NCBI GenBank assembly: GCA_016872915.1
Contig: VGYQ01000018.1
Coordinates: forward strand, 1 to 39,190
DNA length: 39,190 bases
Origin: Planctomycetota bacterium
GTDB lineage: Bacteria > Planctomycetota > Phycisphaerae > Phycisphaerales > SM1A02
Reading direction: 5' to 3'
Both the position numbers and the translations under genes were made by a program. This document shows, piece after piece, positions 9,449 to 16,715 of this stretch (its first letter is position 1; each line of letters opens with the position of its first letter). The notes below the pieces were generated by a model. The model was not told where the DNA came from, made no database searches, and worked only from the letters and a program-made list of their open reading frames with translations.

Positions 9449-9612
9449 GGCGTTGGCTCTCCGTGGCTTGAGTCAGCCGCTGCGGTTCTAGACCATCTAG
9501 AACCTGGAGCGGCGGTCAATGCGGAAAGGGAAACAGAACCCCTGCGGGAGGAACCCTATCAGATTCACGGAAAAAGGGCAACTAAACAAGTAAAAAAAAT
9601 GGCACTCACAAC
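9449..9612. other. Intergenic region between divergent ptsI and exported-protein gene
   Basis: This divergent intergenic stretch must hold the ptsI promoter and is AT-rich at its right end, including an A8 run near 9591. It contains the perfect palindrome described separately at 9484-9504. I see no gene in it and no clear -10/-35 pair for ptsI. Confidence 0.5.
9484..9504. promoter_or_regulatory. Perfect 9-bp inverted repeat upstream of ptsI
   Basis: The arms GGTTCTAGA (9484-9492) and TCTAGAACC (9496-9504) are exact reverse complements separated by CCA. The site lies 36 bases upstream of the TTG start of ptsI. It could be a dimeric repressor operator or, on the ptsI mRNA, a 9-bp hairpin just upstream of the ribosome-binding site. 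No T-run follows on either strand, which argues against a simple terminator. Confidence 0.6.
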
Positions 9613-9640
9613 TTGAATTTCCATGTACCTGGGCTATTTT
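9613..9640 (+). promoter_or_regulatory. Predicted promoter of first sorting-tail gene
   Basis: A -35-like TTGAAT (9613-9618) and a -10-like TATTTT (9635-9640) are separated by 16 bases. The same layout is seen in front of the paralogous gene at 11342 (TTGATT, 16 bases, TAGAAT), and both -10 boxes end 27 bases before a matching hairpin. The conservation of spacing supports the call, which remains a prediction. Confidence 0.5.
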
Positions 9641-9666
9641 TTGATCGCAGGGGGGCAGGATACGGG

Positions 9667-9686
9667 CGGTCAGGGCGACCTGACTG
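9667..9686 (+). promoter_or_regulatory. 5' leader hairpin of first sorting-tail gene
   Basis: The arms CGGTCAGG and CCTGACTG pair as an 8-bp stem (one G-U) around the loop GCGA, which fits the GNRA tetraloop pattern. It sits in the predicted 5' leader, 34 bases before the ATG and just downstream of a run of six G. A structurally equivalent hairpin precedes the paralogue at 11342. Confidence 0.55.
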
Positions 9687-9720
9687 AAACGAGTGCACAC
9701 TTGTTTGGAGCCCGCCAAAA

Positions 9721-10446
9721 ATGTCCCCAAAATCTCCTTTCGCCGTTGCAGCTGCCGCTGCCGCATTCCTGTCGATGTCATCGACAGCTGCAGTGATTGC
9801 TCAGTGGTCGGTCGTAGCGCCAATCCCCTCAGGCTCAGTGGGGAGCAACTTTGCCGTGGGCGCTGCTGATGCGGGCGAGCAGACTGCGGGCACCGGACTC
9901 CGAGGGTATCACGCCCTCGCCACCACGGTCTGGTCCACGCCCGCTGGCAACGGCTCGACCTACGCCTTCAGCAGCAACGGCTGGTCAGTCGGTGATTACT
10001 ACGAGGTCAGCGTGCCGACGAGCGGTTTTAATGGCGGCAACGGCGGCAGCGCCGGGTGGTTAGGTACGGACATCAGCCTGTCGTGGGATCAGACGCGTTC
10101 GAGCACGGGGCCCTCGAACTTCCGCGTTGACATGAGCACGGACGGAACGAACTTCACCACGTTGCTCGCGTCGTACACGGTGATTCAGGCGGGCGCATCT
10201 GGGTCCAACACGTTGAGTTGGTCAACGACGGCCGGGGTTCAGTCGGCCTTCACCAGGACCATCTCGAGCATCGCTGGCGCAGACAACCAGAGCACTCTGG
10301 TGTTCCGCTTCGTCAACCTCTCCACGGTTGCGGCAGCTGGCACGAACCGTATCGACAACATCGTGGTCAGCGGCACGCTCGTTCCTGCGCCCGGCGCCGT
10401 GGCCCTGCTGGCCGTGGCAGGCCTTGTTTCGCGTCGTCGTCGCTGA
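9721..10446 (+). CDS. Exported protein with PEP-CTERM-like VPAPGA...RRRR sorting tail (paralogue A)
   Basis: This 241-residue protein has a signal peptide (basic MSPK start, Ala-rich core, likely cleavage near residue 23-27), a mature part rich in Ser, Gly, Thr and aromatic residues that is probably a beta-sandwich, and a C-terminal tail of VPAPGA, a hydrophobic helix and RRRR. The tail matches the layout of PEP-CTERM sorting signals handled by exosortase, although PAPGA replaces the classic PEP. It is a clear paralogue of the protein at 11342: both share MSPKS, TAAVIA.WS, GAADAG.QT, GDYYE and SWDQ.RSSTGPS. A GGAG ribosome-binding site precedes the ATG by 10 bases. Its function is unknown; it is probably cell-surface or matrix-associated. 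Confidence 0.88.
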   Translation: MSPKSPFAVAAAAAAFLSMSSTAAVIAQWSVVAPIPSGSVGSNFAVGAADAGEQTAGTGLRGYHALATTVWSTPAGNGSTYAFSSNGWSVGDYYEVSVPTSGFNGGNGGSAGWLGTDISLSWDQTRSSTGPSNFRVDMSTDGTNFTTLLASYTVIQAGASGSNTLSWSTTAGVQSAFTRTISSIAGADNQSTLVFRFVNLSTVAAAGTNRIDNIVVSGTLVPAPGAVALLAVAGLVSRRRR

Positions 10447-10504
10447 CAATGACTGCAGTAATTGTTCTCCCAAGCATTCTCATAGTTCTCTTCAACCCCT
10501 CAGG
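10444..10504 (+). repeat. Box-spacer-box repeat, copy 1
   Basis: Beginning at the stop codon of the gene at 9721, a 30-base block and a 14-base block match copy 2 at 11140-11200 without gaps (29/30 and 13/14 identities). The 17 bases between them are mostly unrelated. The first block holds an imperfect 18-base palindrome centred on ACTGCAGT (10447-10464). The second block (TTCAACCCC.CAGG) provides the ribosome-binding site of the next gene. Confidence 0.75.
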
Positions 10505-10512
10505 AGTTTCAA

Positions 10513-11142
10513 ATGACTAGAGTGATTTCGGCCGTTGCCCTCTCCATTGCTGTGACAAGCTTTGCCGCTGCGGACGTTGGCATCGTGGAGTCCACCGGCG
10601 GCTTCCAGGTGCCCAATGGAGCCTTCCCCTTCGTCTCTGCCATTGGTGCCTCGCAAAACCCGCGATTGAACGGCTTTGACTTCGGATCGATCGACGTGCC
10701 GAACGCCCAGTCGGTGCTGCTTGCGAACTGGTACTTCGAGAATTACGCCTACAACGGTGGGAACACCCCTTCGGGAGCGGGCAGCAATGACAACTGGCTC
10801 GACGGCAGCAGCACCGCATCGCTGACTGTGACGCTGAGGGCGGGATCTGCAGTGATCTCAAGCAACACCTACGCGCTCGTCCAAACTGGCGTCAGCGGCA
10901 ACAATCGCTTCTGGCAACTGACGGAGTCGGCGCGGAACACCAATCTGGCAGGCGGGCTCGGCATCGGCAGTTACTCCGTCGAGTTCAGCAATACCTTCAG
11001 CTTCAATGTGTGGACAGGCTTCGTGTCGCAGGGAAGTTCCACGACAGCAGTCAGCACCGCAACGTTCAATGTCGTTCCCGCCCCTGGCGCGATCGCGCTG
11101 TTTGGCGTGGCTGGTCTCGTCGGTATGCGTCGTCGTCGCTGA
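10513..11142 (+). CDS. Exported protein with VPAPGA...RRRR sorting tail
   Basis: This 209-residue protein has a clear signal peptide (MTRVISAVALSIAVTSFAAA) and a C-terminal VPAPGAIALFGVAGL helix followed by RRRR, so it should be exported and sorted like its neighbours. The mature part (GGFQVPNGAFPF, LLANWYFENYAYNGG, GSNDNWLDGSS) is rich in Gly, Ser, Asn and aromatics and shows no known enzyme motif. It is not a paralogue of its two flanking genes beyond the tail. AGGAG lies 7 bases before the ATG. It probably shares a transcript with the gene at 9721, 66 bases upstream. Confidence 0.85.
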   Translation: MTRVISAVALSIAVTSFAAADVGIVESTGGFQVPNGAFPFVSAIGASQNPRLNGFDFGSIDVPNAQSVLLANWYFENYAYNGGNTPSGAGSNDNWLDGSSTASLTVTLRAGSAVISSNTYALVQTGVSGNNRFWQLTESARNTNLAGGLGIGSYSVEFSNTFSFNVWTGFVSQGSSTTAVSTATFNVVPAPGAIALFGVAGLVGMRRRR

Positions 11143-11200
11143 CAATGACTGCAGTGATTGTTCTCCCAATTACTGATTCTGTTGTTTTCAACCCCGCAGG
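11140..11200 (+). repeat. Box-spacer-box repeat, copy 2
   Basis: This is the ungapped partner of copy 1 at 10444-10504. It starts at the stop codon of the gene at 10513 and ends in TTCAACCCCGCAGG, but no start codon follows, unlike copy 1. The palindrome CAATGACTGCAGTGATTG is at 11143-11160 and has one G-G mismatch pair. Copy 2 looks like a duplicated gene-end plus spacer whose start-site function has decayed. Confidence 0.75.
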
Positions 11201-11234
11201 CTGAAAGGTCAGCCACAAAAAGAGCGTCTGCGTT

Positions 11235-11262
11235 TTGATTTTGTGTCTATTGGAGTTAGAAT
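11235..11262 (+). promoter_or_regulatory. Predicted promoter of third sorting-tail gene
   Basis: The -35-like TTGATT (11235-11240) and -10-like TAGAAT (11257-11262, five of six matches to TATAAT) are separated by 16 bases. The spacing and the 27-base gap to the leader hairpin are identical to those upstream of the paralogue at 9721. Confidence 0.6.
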
Positions 11263-11288
11263 CGGTAATCGGCGGGGGGGAACTAGGG

Positions 11289-11308
11289 CAGTCAGGACGG
11301 TCTGACTG
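11289..11308 (+). promoter_or_regulatory. 5' leader hairpin of third sorting-tail gene
   Basis: The arms CAGTCAGG and TCTGACTG form an 8-bp stem (one G-U) around the loop ACGG, 33 bases before the ATG and just after a run of seven G (11274-11280). Compared with the hairpin at 9667, two stem pairs differ (G-U to A-U, G-C to G-U) but pairing is kept, while the loop differs. Confidence 0.55.
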
Positions 11309-11341
11309 GATTGACTTCTCAGTCCACAGGAGCCCTAGAAA

Positions 11342-12034
11342 ATGAGCCCCAAATCACACATCGCATTCTCGACCGCAGCAGCAATTTTCCTCTCTCTGCC
11401 CTCGACAGCCGCGGTGATCGCGAGCTGGTCGATCACGACTGCTTTCCCAACAGGGACGGGCAATGTTCCAACGGGACAGAACTACTCGGTGGGAGCTGCT
11501 GACGCGGGCGATCAGACTGGAAACAGCGAACTTCGATCCTTCCACCTTCTCGCCGCCGCGACCTACACCTCGCCCGCGGGGAACGGCTCGGCCTACGGCT
11601 TCAGCAGCAACAACTGGTCCATCGGCGACTACTACGAAGCCCGCGTCTCCACTTCGAACTACGCGAACATCACCGTGTCTTGGGATCAGGCTCGCAGTTC
11701 AACGGGTCCATCTTCATTTGAGCTGGTCTACAGCACCGACGGTGGCGCGACCTTTGCATCGGTCGCGAATTACACGGTGCTCCAGTCCGGCGGCGGCGGG
11801 TCGCCTGGCACCTGGTCCGCGACGACCTACAACGCGCTGTACTCCAACAGCCAAGCAGTCGCCGGTGCCGGAGGGGCGAGCCAACTCTTGATTCGTTTCC
11901 GCTCGCTTGTCACTGCCGCCGCCACCGGTTCAAACCGCATCGACAACGTCATCATTAGCGGCGATTTGGTTCCAGCGCCTGGCGCAATCGCGCTGCTCGG
12001 ATTGGCTGGACTTGCCTCGCGTCGGCGCCGCTGA
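11342..12034 (+). CDS. Exported protein with PEP-CTERM-like VPAPGA...RRRR sorting tail (paralogue B)
   Basis: This 230-residue protein is closely related to the one at 9721, with the same MSPKS start, signal peptide, GAADAGDQT, SPAGNGSAYGFSSN, GDYYEARVS and SWDQARSSTGPS segments, and the tail VPAPGAIALLGLAGLASRRRR split as motif, helix and basic end. It is predicted to be exported, then processed at the C-terminal tail and attached to the envelope or matrix. AGGAG lies about 10 bases before the ATG. Its promoter and leader hairpin resemble those of paralogue A, which suggests joint control. A strong terminator follows. The molecular role is unknown. Confidence 0.88.
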   Translation: MSPKSHIAFSTAAAIFLSLPSTAAVIASWSITTAFPTGTGNVPTGQNYSVGAADAGDQTGNSELRSFHLLAAATYTSPAGNGSAYGFSSNNWSIGDYYEARVSTSNYANITVSWDQARSSTGPSSFELVYSTDGGATFASVANYTVLQSGGGGSPGTWSATTYNALYSNSQAVAGAGGASQLLIRFRSLVTAAATGSNRIDNVIISGDLVPAPGAIALLGLAGLASRRRR

Positions 12035-12092
12035 GCCGAAACGAGCGACATTCGCGACTCGCCCTCGGGATTGGGGCAGTTGCAGAGAACAT

Positions 12093-12130
12093 CGCCGCGC
12101 GTGCCTCTGGGTGCGCGCGGCGCTGTTTTT
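12093..12130 (+). terminator. Rho-independent terminator of the sorting-tail cluster
   Basis: CGCCGCGCG (12093-12101) and CGCGCGGCG (12114-12122) pair perfectly. The stem extends inward through G-U pairs to about 13 bp with a TCTG loop. It is followed by CTG and five T. It lies 59 bases after the last plus-strand stop and separates the cluster from the converging gene at 12178. Confidence 0.88.
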
Positions 12131-12177
12131 GGTGGAGATGGCAGACAGTGTGAGGAACAGATCAGTGGGCAGATCCA

Positions 12178-13293
12178 TTACCCACAGTGAACGCCCCAAG
12201 CCCCAAGAAGCACTGCGAGATCGGACCCGTTCGTCGTTCCGTCGGCGTTCACATCGCCACCGATGGATCCCCACGCGCCGAGAAGTACCGTGAGATCGCT
12301 TCCGCCAGTATTGCCATCACCGTCGAGATCCGTTGGGCATGCAGGTGCGATCGTGATGGGCGTCACAAAGCGGAAACTTGCCACGCTTGCCGTGGGCGAT
12401 ACCTGATTCACGATGACGATGTTCGTCTCGGCAACGGGATCCCAGATCGTGACACGCGTTCCGCCCGTATAAAAGTAACGACCATCGGCCATTCGATGAA
12501 CGCCGCGCGGAGACAAGAGCAGATTCGAGACGCGTGCGATCTCAAGTCCAAGCTGCCGGTCGTAGGTGAAGAGTCCGTATGGATCAGAGAATCCAGCGGC
12601 AAGGACTGTGCCGTCGCCAAGCAGCGTGATTTGCTGCGGAAAATCGATGCCACTGATGCCGTCACTGTCATGCCATGGTGCCGACGAGATCGAGCAGTTG
12701 GGGCCTATGCGTTCGATGTCCTCGCCGCCGGGGTGCGCCCCTGAATCGCCCACAAGGAATTCGCCGTTGCCAAGGTGCACGATGTCGCGCGGTGAAACGA
12801 CCTGCGGCAGTACACACCAGTCTTCTAGACCCGTGCCGTCGAGGCGCACGCGCTTCAGCACACCCGTTGTCACACTGCCCTGCGTAATGGACATCGAAAA
12901 GTAGATCCACTCACCGACGACCTCCAAGCCATAGGGTCTGTCGATGCCTTGGGAGGGCCCGACGACTGTGCGGAGGTAGCTGCCGCCCACCGAGTATTCG
13001 AAGATTGCATCGGCGGTCTCGTCGGTGATGAGCAGGGTGCCTGCCGGACTGACGACGATCTTGATCGGCTGCGACAGGAATGCGTCCGGCGCGATGAAGT
13101 TTGGATTGATGACGGAGCCGTCCACTGCGCTGAACGCCCATACCTTTGCGCTTGAGGAGTTCGGCAGCGAGTCGGGAACAAGCAGAAGGCTCTGCGCAGA
13201 GACCGGGCAGATCGCACATGTCAACGCCGCGAGGCAACCCACAGCGCTCCCGGCTCGCGGTTGGCGAGTGATCTTCAGGCTCGTGCGTGCCAT
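12178..13293 (-). CDS. Secreted NHL/SMP-30-like propeller protein with dockerin-like C-terminal repeats
   Basis: This 371-residue protein has a signal peptide (basic N-terminus, hydrophobic stretch ending near VSAQS, residue about 34). Residues 35-315 contain repeated short motifs (VSPAGTLLITDE, RPYGLEVVG, SPRDIVHLGNGEFLVGD, LLSPRGVHRMADGRYFYTGG), the pattern of a beta-propeller such as NHL or SMP-30. Two calcium-loop repeats end the protein: DLDGDGNTGGSDLTVLLGAWG-like at 322-342 and DVNADGTTNGSDLAVLLGAWG-like at 347-367. Similar repeats are common on secreted planctomycete proteins and resemble type I dockerins. There is no sorting tail, unlike the neighbours. It converges on the sorting-tail cluster. 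Substrate and partner are unknown. Confidence 0.82.
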   Translation of the reverse strand: MARTSLKITRQPRAGSAVGCLAALTCAICPVSAQSLLLVPDSLPNSSSAKVWAFSAVDGSVINPNFIAPDAFLSQPIKIVVSPAGTLLITDETADAIFEYSVGGSYLRTVVGPSQGIDRPYGLEVVGEWIYFSMSITQGSVTTGVLKRVRLDGTGLEDWCVLPQVVSPRDIVHLGNGEFLVGDSGAHPGGEDIERIGPNCSISSAPWHDSDGISGIDFPQQITLLGDGTVLAAGFSDPYGLFTYDRQLGLEIARVSNLLLSPRGVHRMADGRYFYTGGTRVTIWDPVAETNIVIVNQVSPTASVASFRFVTPITIAPACPTDLDGDGNTGGSDLTVLLGAWGSIGGDVNADGTTNGSDLAVLLGAWGVHCG

Positions 13294-13344
13294 GGCCCAA
13301 AGGTAGCCGCACGGCGTACAGAGTCCACTTTCGGTTGCCGAAAA

Positions 13345-15126
13345 TCAGTCTTTTGTGTGGGCCCGACTGCCCAAAATCGACCGCCGACGGCGCACATAAT
13401 CCCAGACCACGAAGCGGTCGAGATCCCCGCCTGCCACAAAAAAGACACGTCCCGCGGTGGATTCGGCGAGGCGATGCGCGAAGCGAATGTCGTTCTCGTC
13501 TTGATTCCAACTCGGCAGCAGAAGAATGTTGATCGTGATGCCCTGTTCGCGGCAGCGGAGTCCCTCGCGCAGCGTCTCGCGTTCGGTTCGAGGGTCAGGT
13601 GGGTAAAGCATGTAGAGGTCGCTGCCCTCAAAGTGCGCGGTCGGCAGTCCATCCGTGATGAGCGTGATCTGGCGATTCGGTGTTGGGCGCCCTGCAAGCC
13701 ACTGACGCGCGAGTGCGAGGGAGCGTTGAATGTTGGTGAAGTGTGGTGGCAGATCAAGTTCCGAGATGTCCGGGTCCGACATGTCCGCGCGAAGACGCAC
13801 GACGGGATCGTGGATCATGACTGGCTTCGGCAGCAGCGTCATCACCTCGCCCGGGGCGCACAGTCTCGCGAGGGTGAACATCTCCACGAACTGGAGGTAG
13901 TCACCTGGATACTCGCTTCGGATGAGCCCATCGAGGGCGAGCGCCATGCGTTTCACCTGCACGTATTGACCGCTTGAGCGCATCGATCCTGACATGTCCA
14001 TGATCACTGCCGTGGCACACTTCGGTTGTTGCCGCGTGTTGTGAACAACCATGTCTTCGCTGCGCATGCGAACAGGATCGCCCGCCTTCCGAAACGCCGC
14101 CTCGCGCAGCATGGCGTTCACCATGCTCTGCGGCAGGTCGAGGGCTGCTGGGCTGTCGCCGAACTCCCATGCGCGGGTCGACGGCAGCTCGACTGCACCG
14201 TCCGAGGAGAGGACCCCCTCGTGTCGCCCGCTCCGAGCAGCCTGCAGATCACCGAAGATCGTCGCAAGCAGTCCCGACTGGTAGAGGCGCATTGTCTTCG
14301 GCGAAACGGAGTAGCCACCTTCCGCGTCGCGTTGCAGTCCTGCCTCCTGCGCCAGCCGCTCCAGCAGATCGCGGACGCGCTGCTGTGCGTCGCGCAGTGA
14401 GTCGATCTGCTCCTGTTGTGCGAACTGTGCAAGGGCTTCGAGGTCAATGATCGCGAGCCTCGCGTTCTTGCGCGCTTCGCGGAGCTGCGCGAGGAGCCGC
14501 TCTATCTCATCAAGCTCCTGTTTCACTTCCAGCGCGCGAGGCACATCGAGTCGCTCGCGTCCTCGCCATTCCCAGCCGGACTGCAGTTGGTCCATCTCGT
14601 ACTTCTCGCGAAGTCGCTCTAGGGATTGGGTGAGCGCGCGCTGGCTTGGCGAGTTTTCTGGCAGTCGATACCAGAGCCTCTCCAGATCACGCAGTTGTTC
14701 GCCCGCGATGGCGCGGTGCAGCGCACGGGCAACCGACGAATCGTCGCGTCGATCGCCCACCGACTGTGCCGCTTCGCGGAATGCACGGCGCGCATCATCC
14801 ACAGCGCGCGATGGGTCGTATCGCTCGAGAATCATGCGGCGGCGCTCCTCGAGCATGGCGATCAGCGCATCAATGCTCGGACCGAGCCCCGCGATCTGCG
14901 ATGGGTCGATCTCCACTGCATTGGCGAGATCCTCTTCGCTGAACCGTTGCATCGATCCGCTGTGCAGCATGTGTTCGAGCGCCCCGCGGGCGGCACCACT
15001 GGCATCCGGAGGCTGCGCACTGCCAAAGCGCACTGGGTCGTAGCCCAAATAGGACTGCACAATGCCGCCAAGCGGCTGCGACGCTGCAGGCTCGGGACGA
15101 TCCCCGTCGGATGGATTCACTTCCAT
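13345..15126 (-). CDS. VWA-domain protein partnered with a MoxR-like ATPase
   Basis: This 593-residue protein has a helical, Arg/Glu-rich N-terminal half (about 100-265, with coiled-coil character) and a C-terminal von Willebrand factor A domain. The MIDAS metal site is intact: Asp377, Ser379 and Ser381 (DMSGS), Thr464 (FTNI) and Asp492 (TDG). I chose the ATG at 15126, which overlaps the stop of the AAA+ gene by 10 bases and so suggests translational coupling. A start at 15261 would overlap by 145 bases and encode a low-complexity leader. VWA proteins beside MoxR or ChlI-type ATPases usually act with them as a chaperone or metal-insertion pair. The substrate here is unknown. No signal peptide is visible, so it is probably cytosolic. 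Confidence 0.85.
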   Translation of the reverse strand: MEVNPSDGDRPEPAASQPLGGIVQSYLGYDPVRFGSAQPPDASGAARGALEHMLHSGSMQRFSEEDLANAVEIDPSQIAGLGPSIDALIAMLEERRRMILERYDPSRAVDDARRAFREAAQSVGDRRDDSSVARALHRAIAGEQLRDLERLWYRLPENSPSQRALTQSLERLREKYEMDQLQSGWEWRGRERLDVPRALEVKQELDEIERLLAQLREARKNARLAIIDLEALAQFAQQEQIDSLRDAQQRVRDLLERLAQEAGLQRDAEGGYSVSPKTMRLYQSGLLATIFGDLQAARSGRHEGVLSSDGAVELPSTRAWEFGDSPAALDLPQSMVNAMLREAAFRKAGDPVRMRSEDMVVHNTRQQPKCATAVIMDMSGSMRSSGQYVQVKRMALALDGLIRSEYPGDYLQFVEMFTLARLCAPGEVMTLLPKPVMIHDPVVRLRADMSDPDISELDLPPHFTNIQRSLALARQWLAGRPTPNRQITLITDGLPTAHFEGSDLYMLYPPDPRTERETLREGLRCREQGITINILLLPSWNQDENDIRFAHRLAESTAGRVFFVAGGDLDRFVVWDYVRRRRSILGSRAHTKD

Positions 15127-16586
15127 TCGTATGCCGTTCGCCCGTGGCGCGTCGTTCGGCTGAGGCGGTCTGTTGCCCAGAGCCCTGCGAGTACGAACTC
15201 CGCGCAGGACGCTCGCACTGCCGGCTGCGAATCGTTGTTGACCTCGAAGGCCTTCTGCCACGCCTCGGGGATGCTTCGCAGCCGCGCGAGGTACTCGCCG
15301 CTTGGAACAAGGTCGCCCACCTCCACGCGCACGCCCTTGGAGAACGCCTCTGCGATTGCCGGCAGTCCGTGCTCCTCGACATATTCGTTGAAGACGGTGG
15401 CGACGGCCTCGGCGAGAATCGCGTCGACAACTTGCCGTTCGGTCATCTGGTGACTGCCCATGAGATCGAGTTCGAGTTTGCCGATCGCTGACGCGTGCAG
15501 GTGTGCGAGGTCGCTGATGCGCGGGACGGCAGGGCGTTCGCCGAGTTGAATGCCTCGCCGCCGTGCGCTTGCCACCATCGTCCGCCAGTTGGAAACGCTG
15601 AATCGCGCACTCACCCCGGATGCCTGATCCACGAACTTGCTTCGACGCGCGGCGATCGAGATCTCCTCGATCACACGGTCCATGAATGGGGGCACGATGA
15701 TGGGGGCATCGCCGCCGAGATCCAGGCCCGCTTCTTGCCGTGTGATGGCGATCCCGGCATCACGTTCCTTTGGATAGTGCGTGACGATTGTGCTGCCAAT
15801 ACGGTCCTTCAATTGAGGGATGACCTTGCCAGAGCGGTTGTAGGTGGATGGATTGGCGCTGAACGCCAGCAGCACATCGAGATCGAAACTGACCGGATAG
15901 CCGCGGATCTGCACATCCCGCTCCTCCAGAATGTTGAAGAGTCCGACTTGCACCAGTTCGTCGAGATCAGGCAACTCGTTCATCGCGAAGATGCCACGGT
16001 GCATGCGAAGCACGAGTCCGAAGTGCAGCGCTTCTTCCGCACCCATGCTGGTGCCGAGTGCAAGTTTCGCAGGATCGATTTCACCGATGAGATCGGCGAA
16101 CTTGGTGCCTGGTGCGAGGCGCTCGGCGTATCGCTTCGACCGATGCCACCACAGGATGGGAACACGCTCGGGAGGTGTCGATGCCACGAGCGCCTTCCCC
16201 GCGGCGGTGATGGGACGGGTGGGATCTTCATGAACGGGGCAGCCGGGAAGGTCGAGAAAGGGAATCCACGAATCAAGAAAGCGGGGGAGTGTGCGCATCA
16301 AGCGGCTCTTGCCCTGTCCCTTCTCGCCAAGAAAAAGCAGGTCATGCCCCGCGATGATCGCTGTCGCGAGTTCAGGCAGCACGGTGTCGTCGTAGCCGAC
16401 GATGCCCGGAAAGAGCGAAGAGCCTGCAGGCTCGCCTGCGCTGCTTGCCGCCGCGAGTTGTCGCTGAAAGTTCGCCCGCAGCTCCTCTTTCACGGTGCGG
16501 CTCTGCCATCCAGACTCGAGCAATTGATCGAGCGTGCGGATCGTCGGGGGCGAGTCAGATTTCATTGGCTTTGTCGCTGTTTGCAT
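15117..16586 (-). CDS. MoxR/ChlI-like AAA+ ATPase
   Basis: This 489-residue AAA+ protein is of the Mg-chelatase-I/MoxR type. Walker A is GEKGQGKS (87-94). The Walker B-like segment is [13 protein letters not shown] (198-210), where the usual Asp-Glu is Asn-Glu. Sensor-1-like FSANPSTYN follows, with the loop [14 protein letters not shown] at 16592-16597 fixes the ATG at 16586 as start; an ATG five codons upstream would place that site inside the gene. It overlaps the following VWA gene by 10 bases, and the two should form an ATPase plus VWA-adaptor complex. The dnaK terminator separates it from dnaK, so any functional link with DnaK rests on proximity alone. Confidence 0.88.
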   Translation of the reverse strand: MQTATKPMKSDSPPTIRTLDQLLESGWQSRTVKEELRANFQRQLAAASSAGEPAGSSLFPGIVGYDDTVLPELATAIIAGHDLLFLGEKGQGKSRLMRTLPRFLDSWIPFLDLPGCPVHEDPTRPITAAGKALVASTPPERVPILWWHRSKRYAERLAPGTKFADLIGEIDPAKLALGTSMGAEEALHFGLVLRMHRGIFAMNELPDLDELVQVGLFNILEERDVQIRGYPVSFDLDVLLAFSANPSTYNRSGKVIPQLKDRIGSTIVTHYPKERDAGIAITRQEAGLDLGGDAPIIVPPFMDRVIEEISIAARRSKFVDQASGVSARFSVSNWRTMVASARRRGIQLGERPAVPRISDLAHLHASAIGKLELDLMGSHQMTERQVVDAILAEAVATVFNEYVEEHGLPAIAEAFSKGVRVEVGDLVPSGEYLARLRSIPEAWQKAFEVNNDSQPAVRASCAEFVLAGLWATDRLSRTTRHGRTAYEWK

Positions 16587-16591
16587 CGGAA

Positions 16592-16597
16592 CTCCTT
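16592..16597 (-). promoter_or_regulatory. Ribosome-binding site deciding the AAA+ start
   Basis: AAGGAG on the minus strand lies 5 bases before the ATG at 16586. It is a near-ideal Shine-Dalgarno site and rules out the slightly longer reading frame starting at 16601. Confidence 0.75.
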
Positions 16598-16659
16598 GCA
16601 AGGATGCTAGGTCTGCCAGGATCCGCAGCGTTGTCTTTCCGTGAGGCGCTCGCCGAATG

Positions 16660-16687
16660 AAAAGGGCCTCGGCAGATGCCGAGGCCC
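16660..16687 (-). terminator. Rho-independent terminator of dnaK
   Basis: The arms GGGCCTCGGC and GCCGAGGCCC form a perfect 10-bp stem with a 4-base loop. On the minus strand it is followed by TTTT (16663-16660). It starts 28 bases downstream of the dnaK stop and should end the dnaK transcript before the AAA+ gene. On the plus strand only GTGTTT follows, so the direction is clear. Confidence 0.9.
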
Positions 16688-16715
16688 GTGTTTATCGCGG
16701 TTGTCGCGTGTGAAT

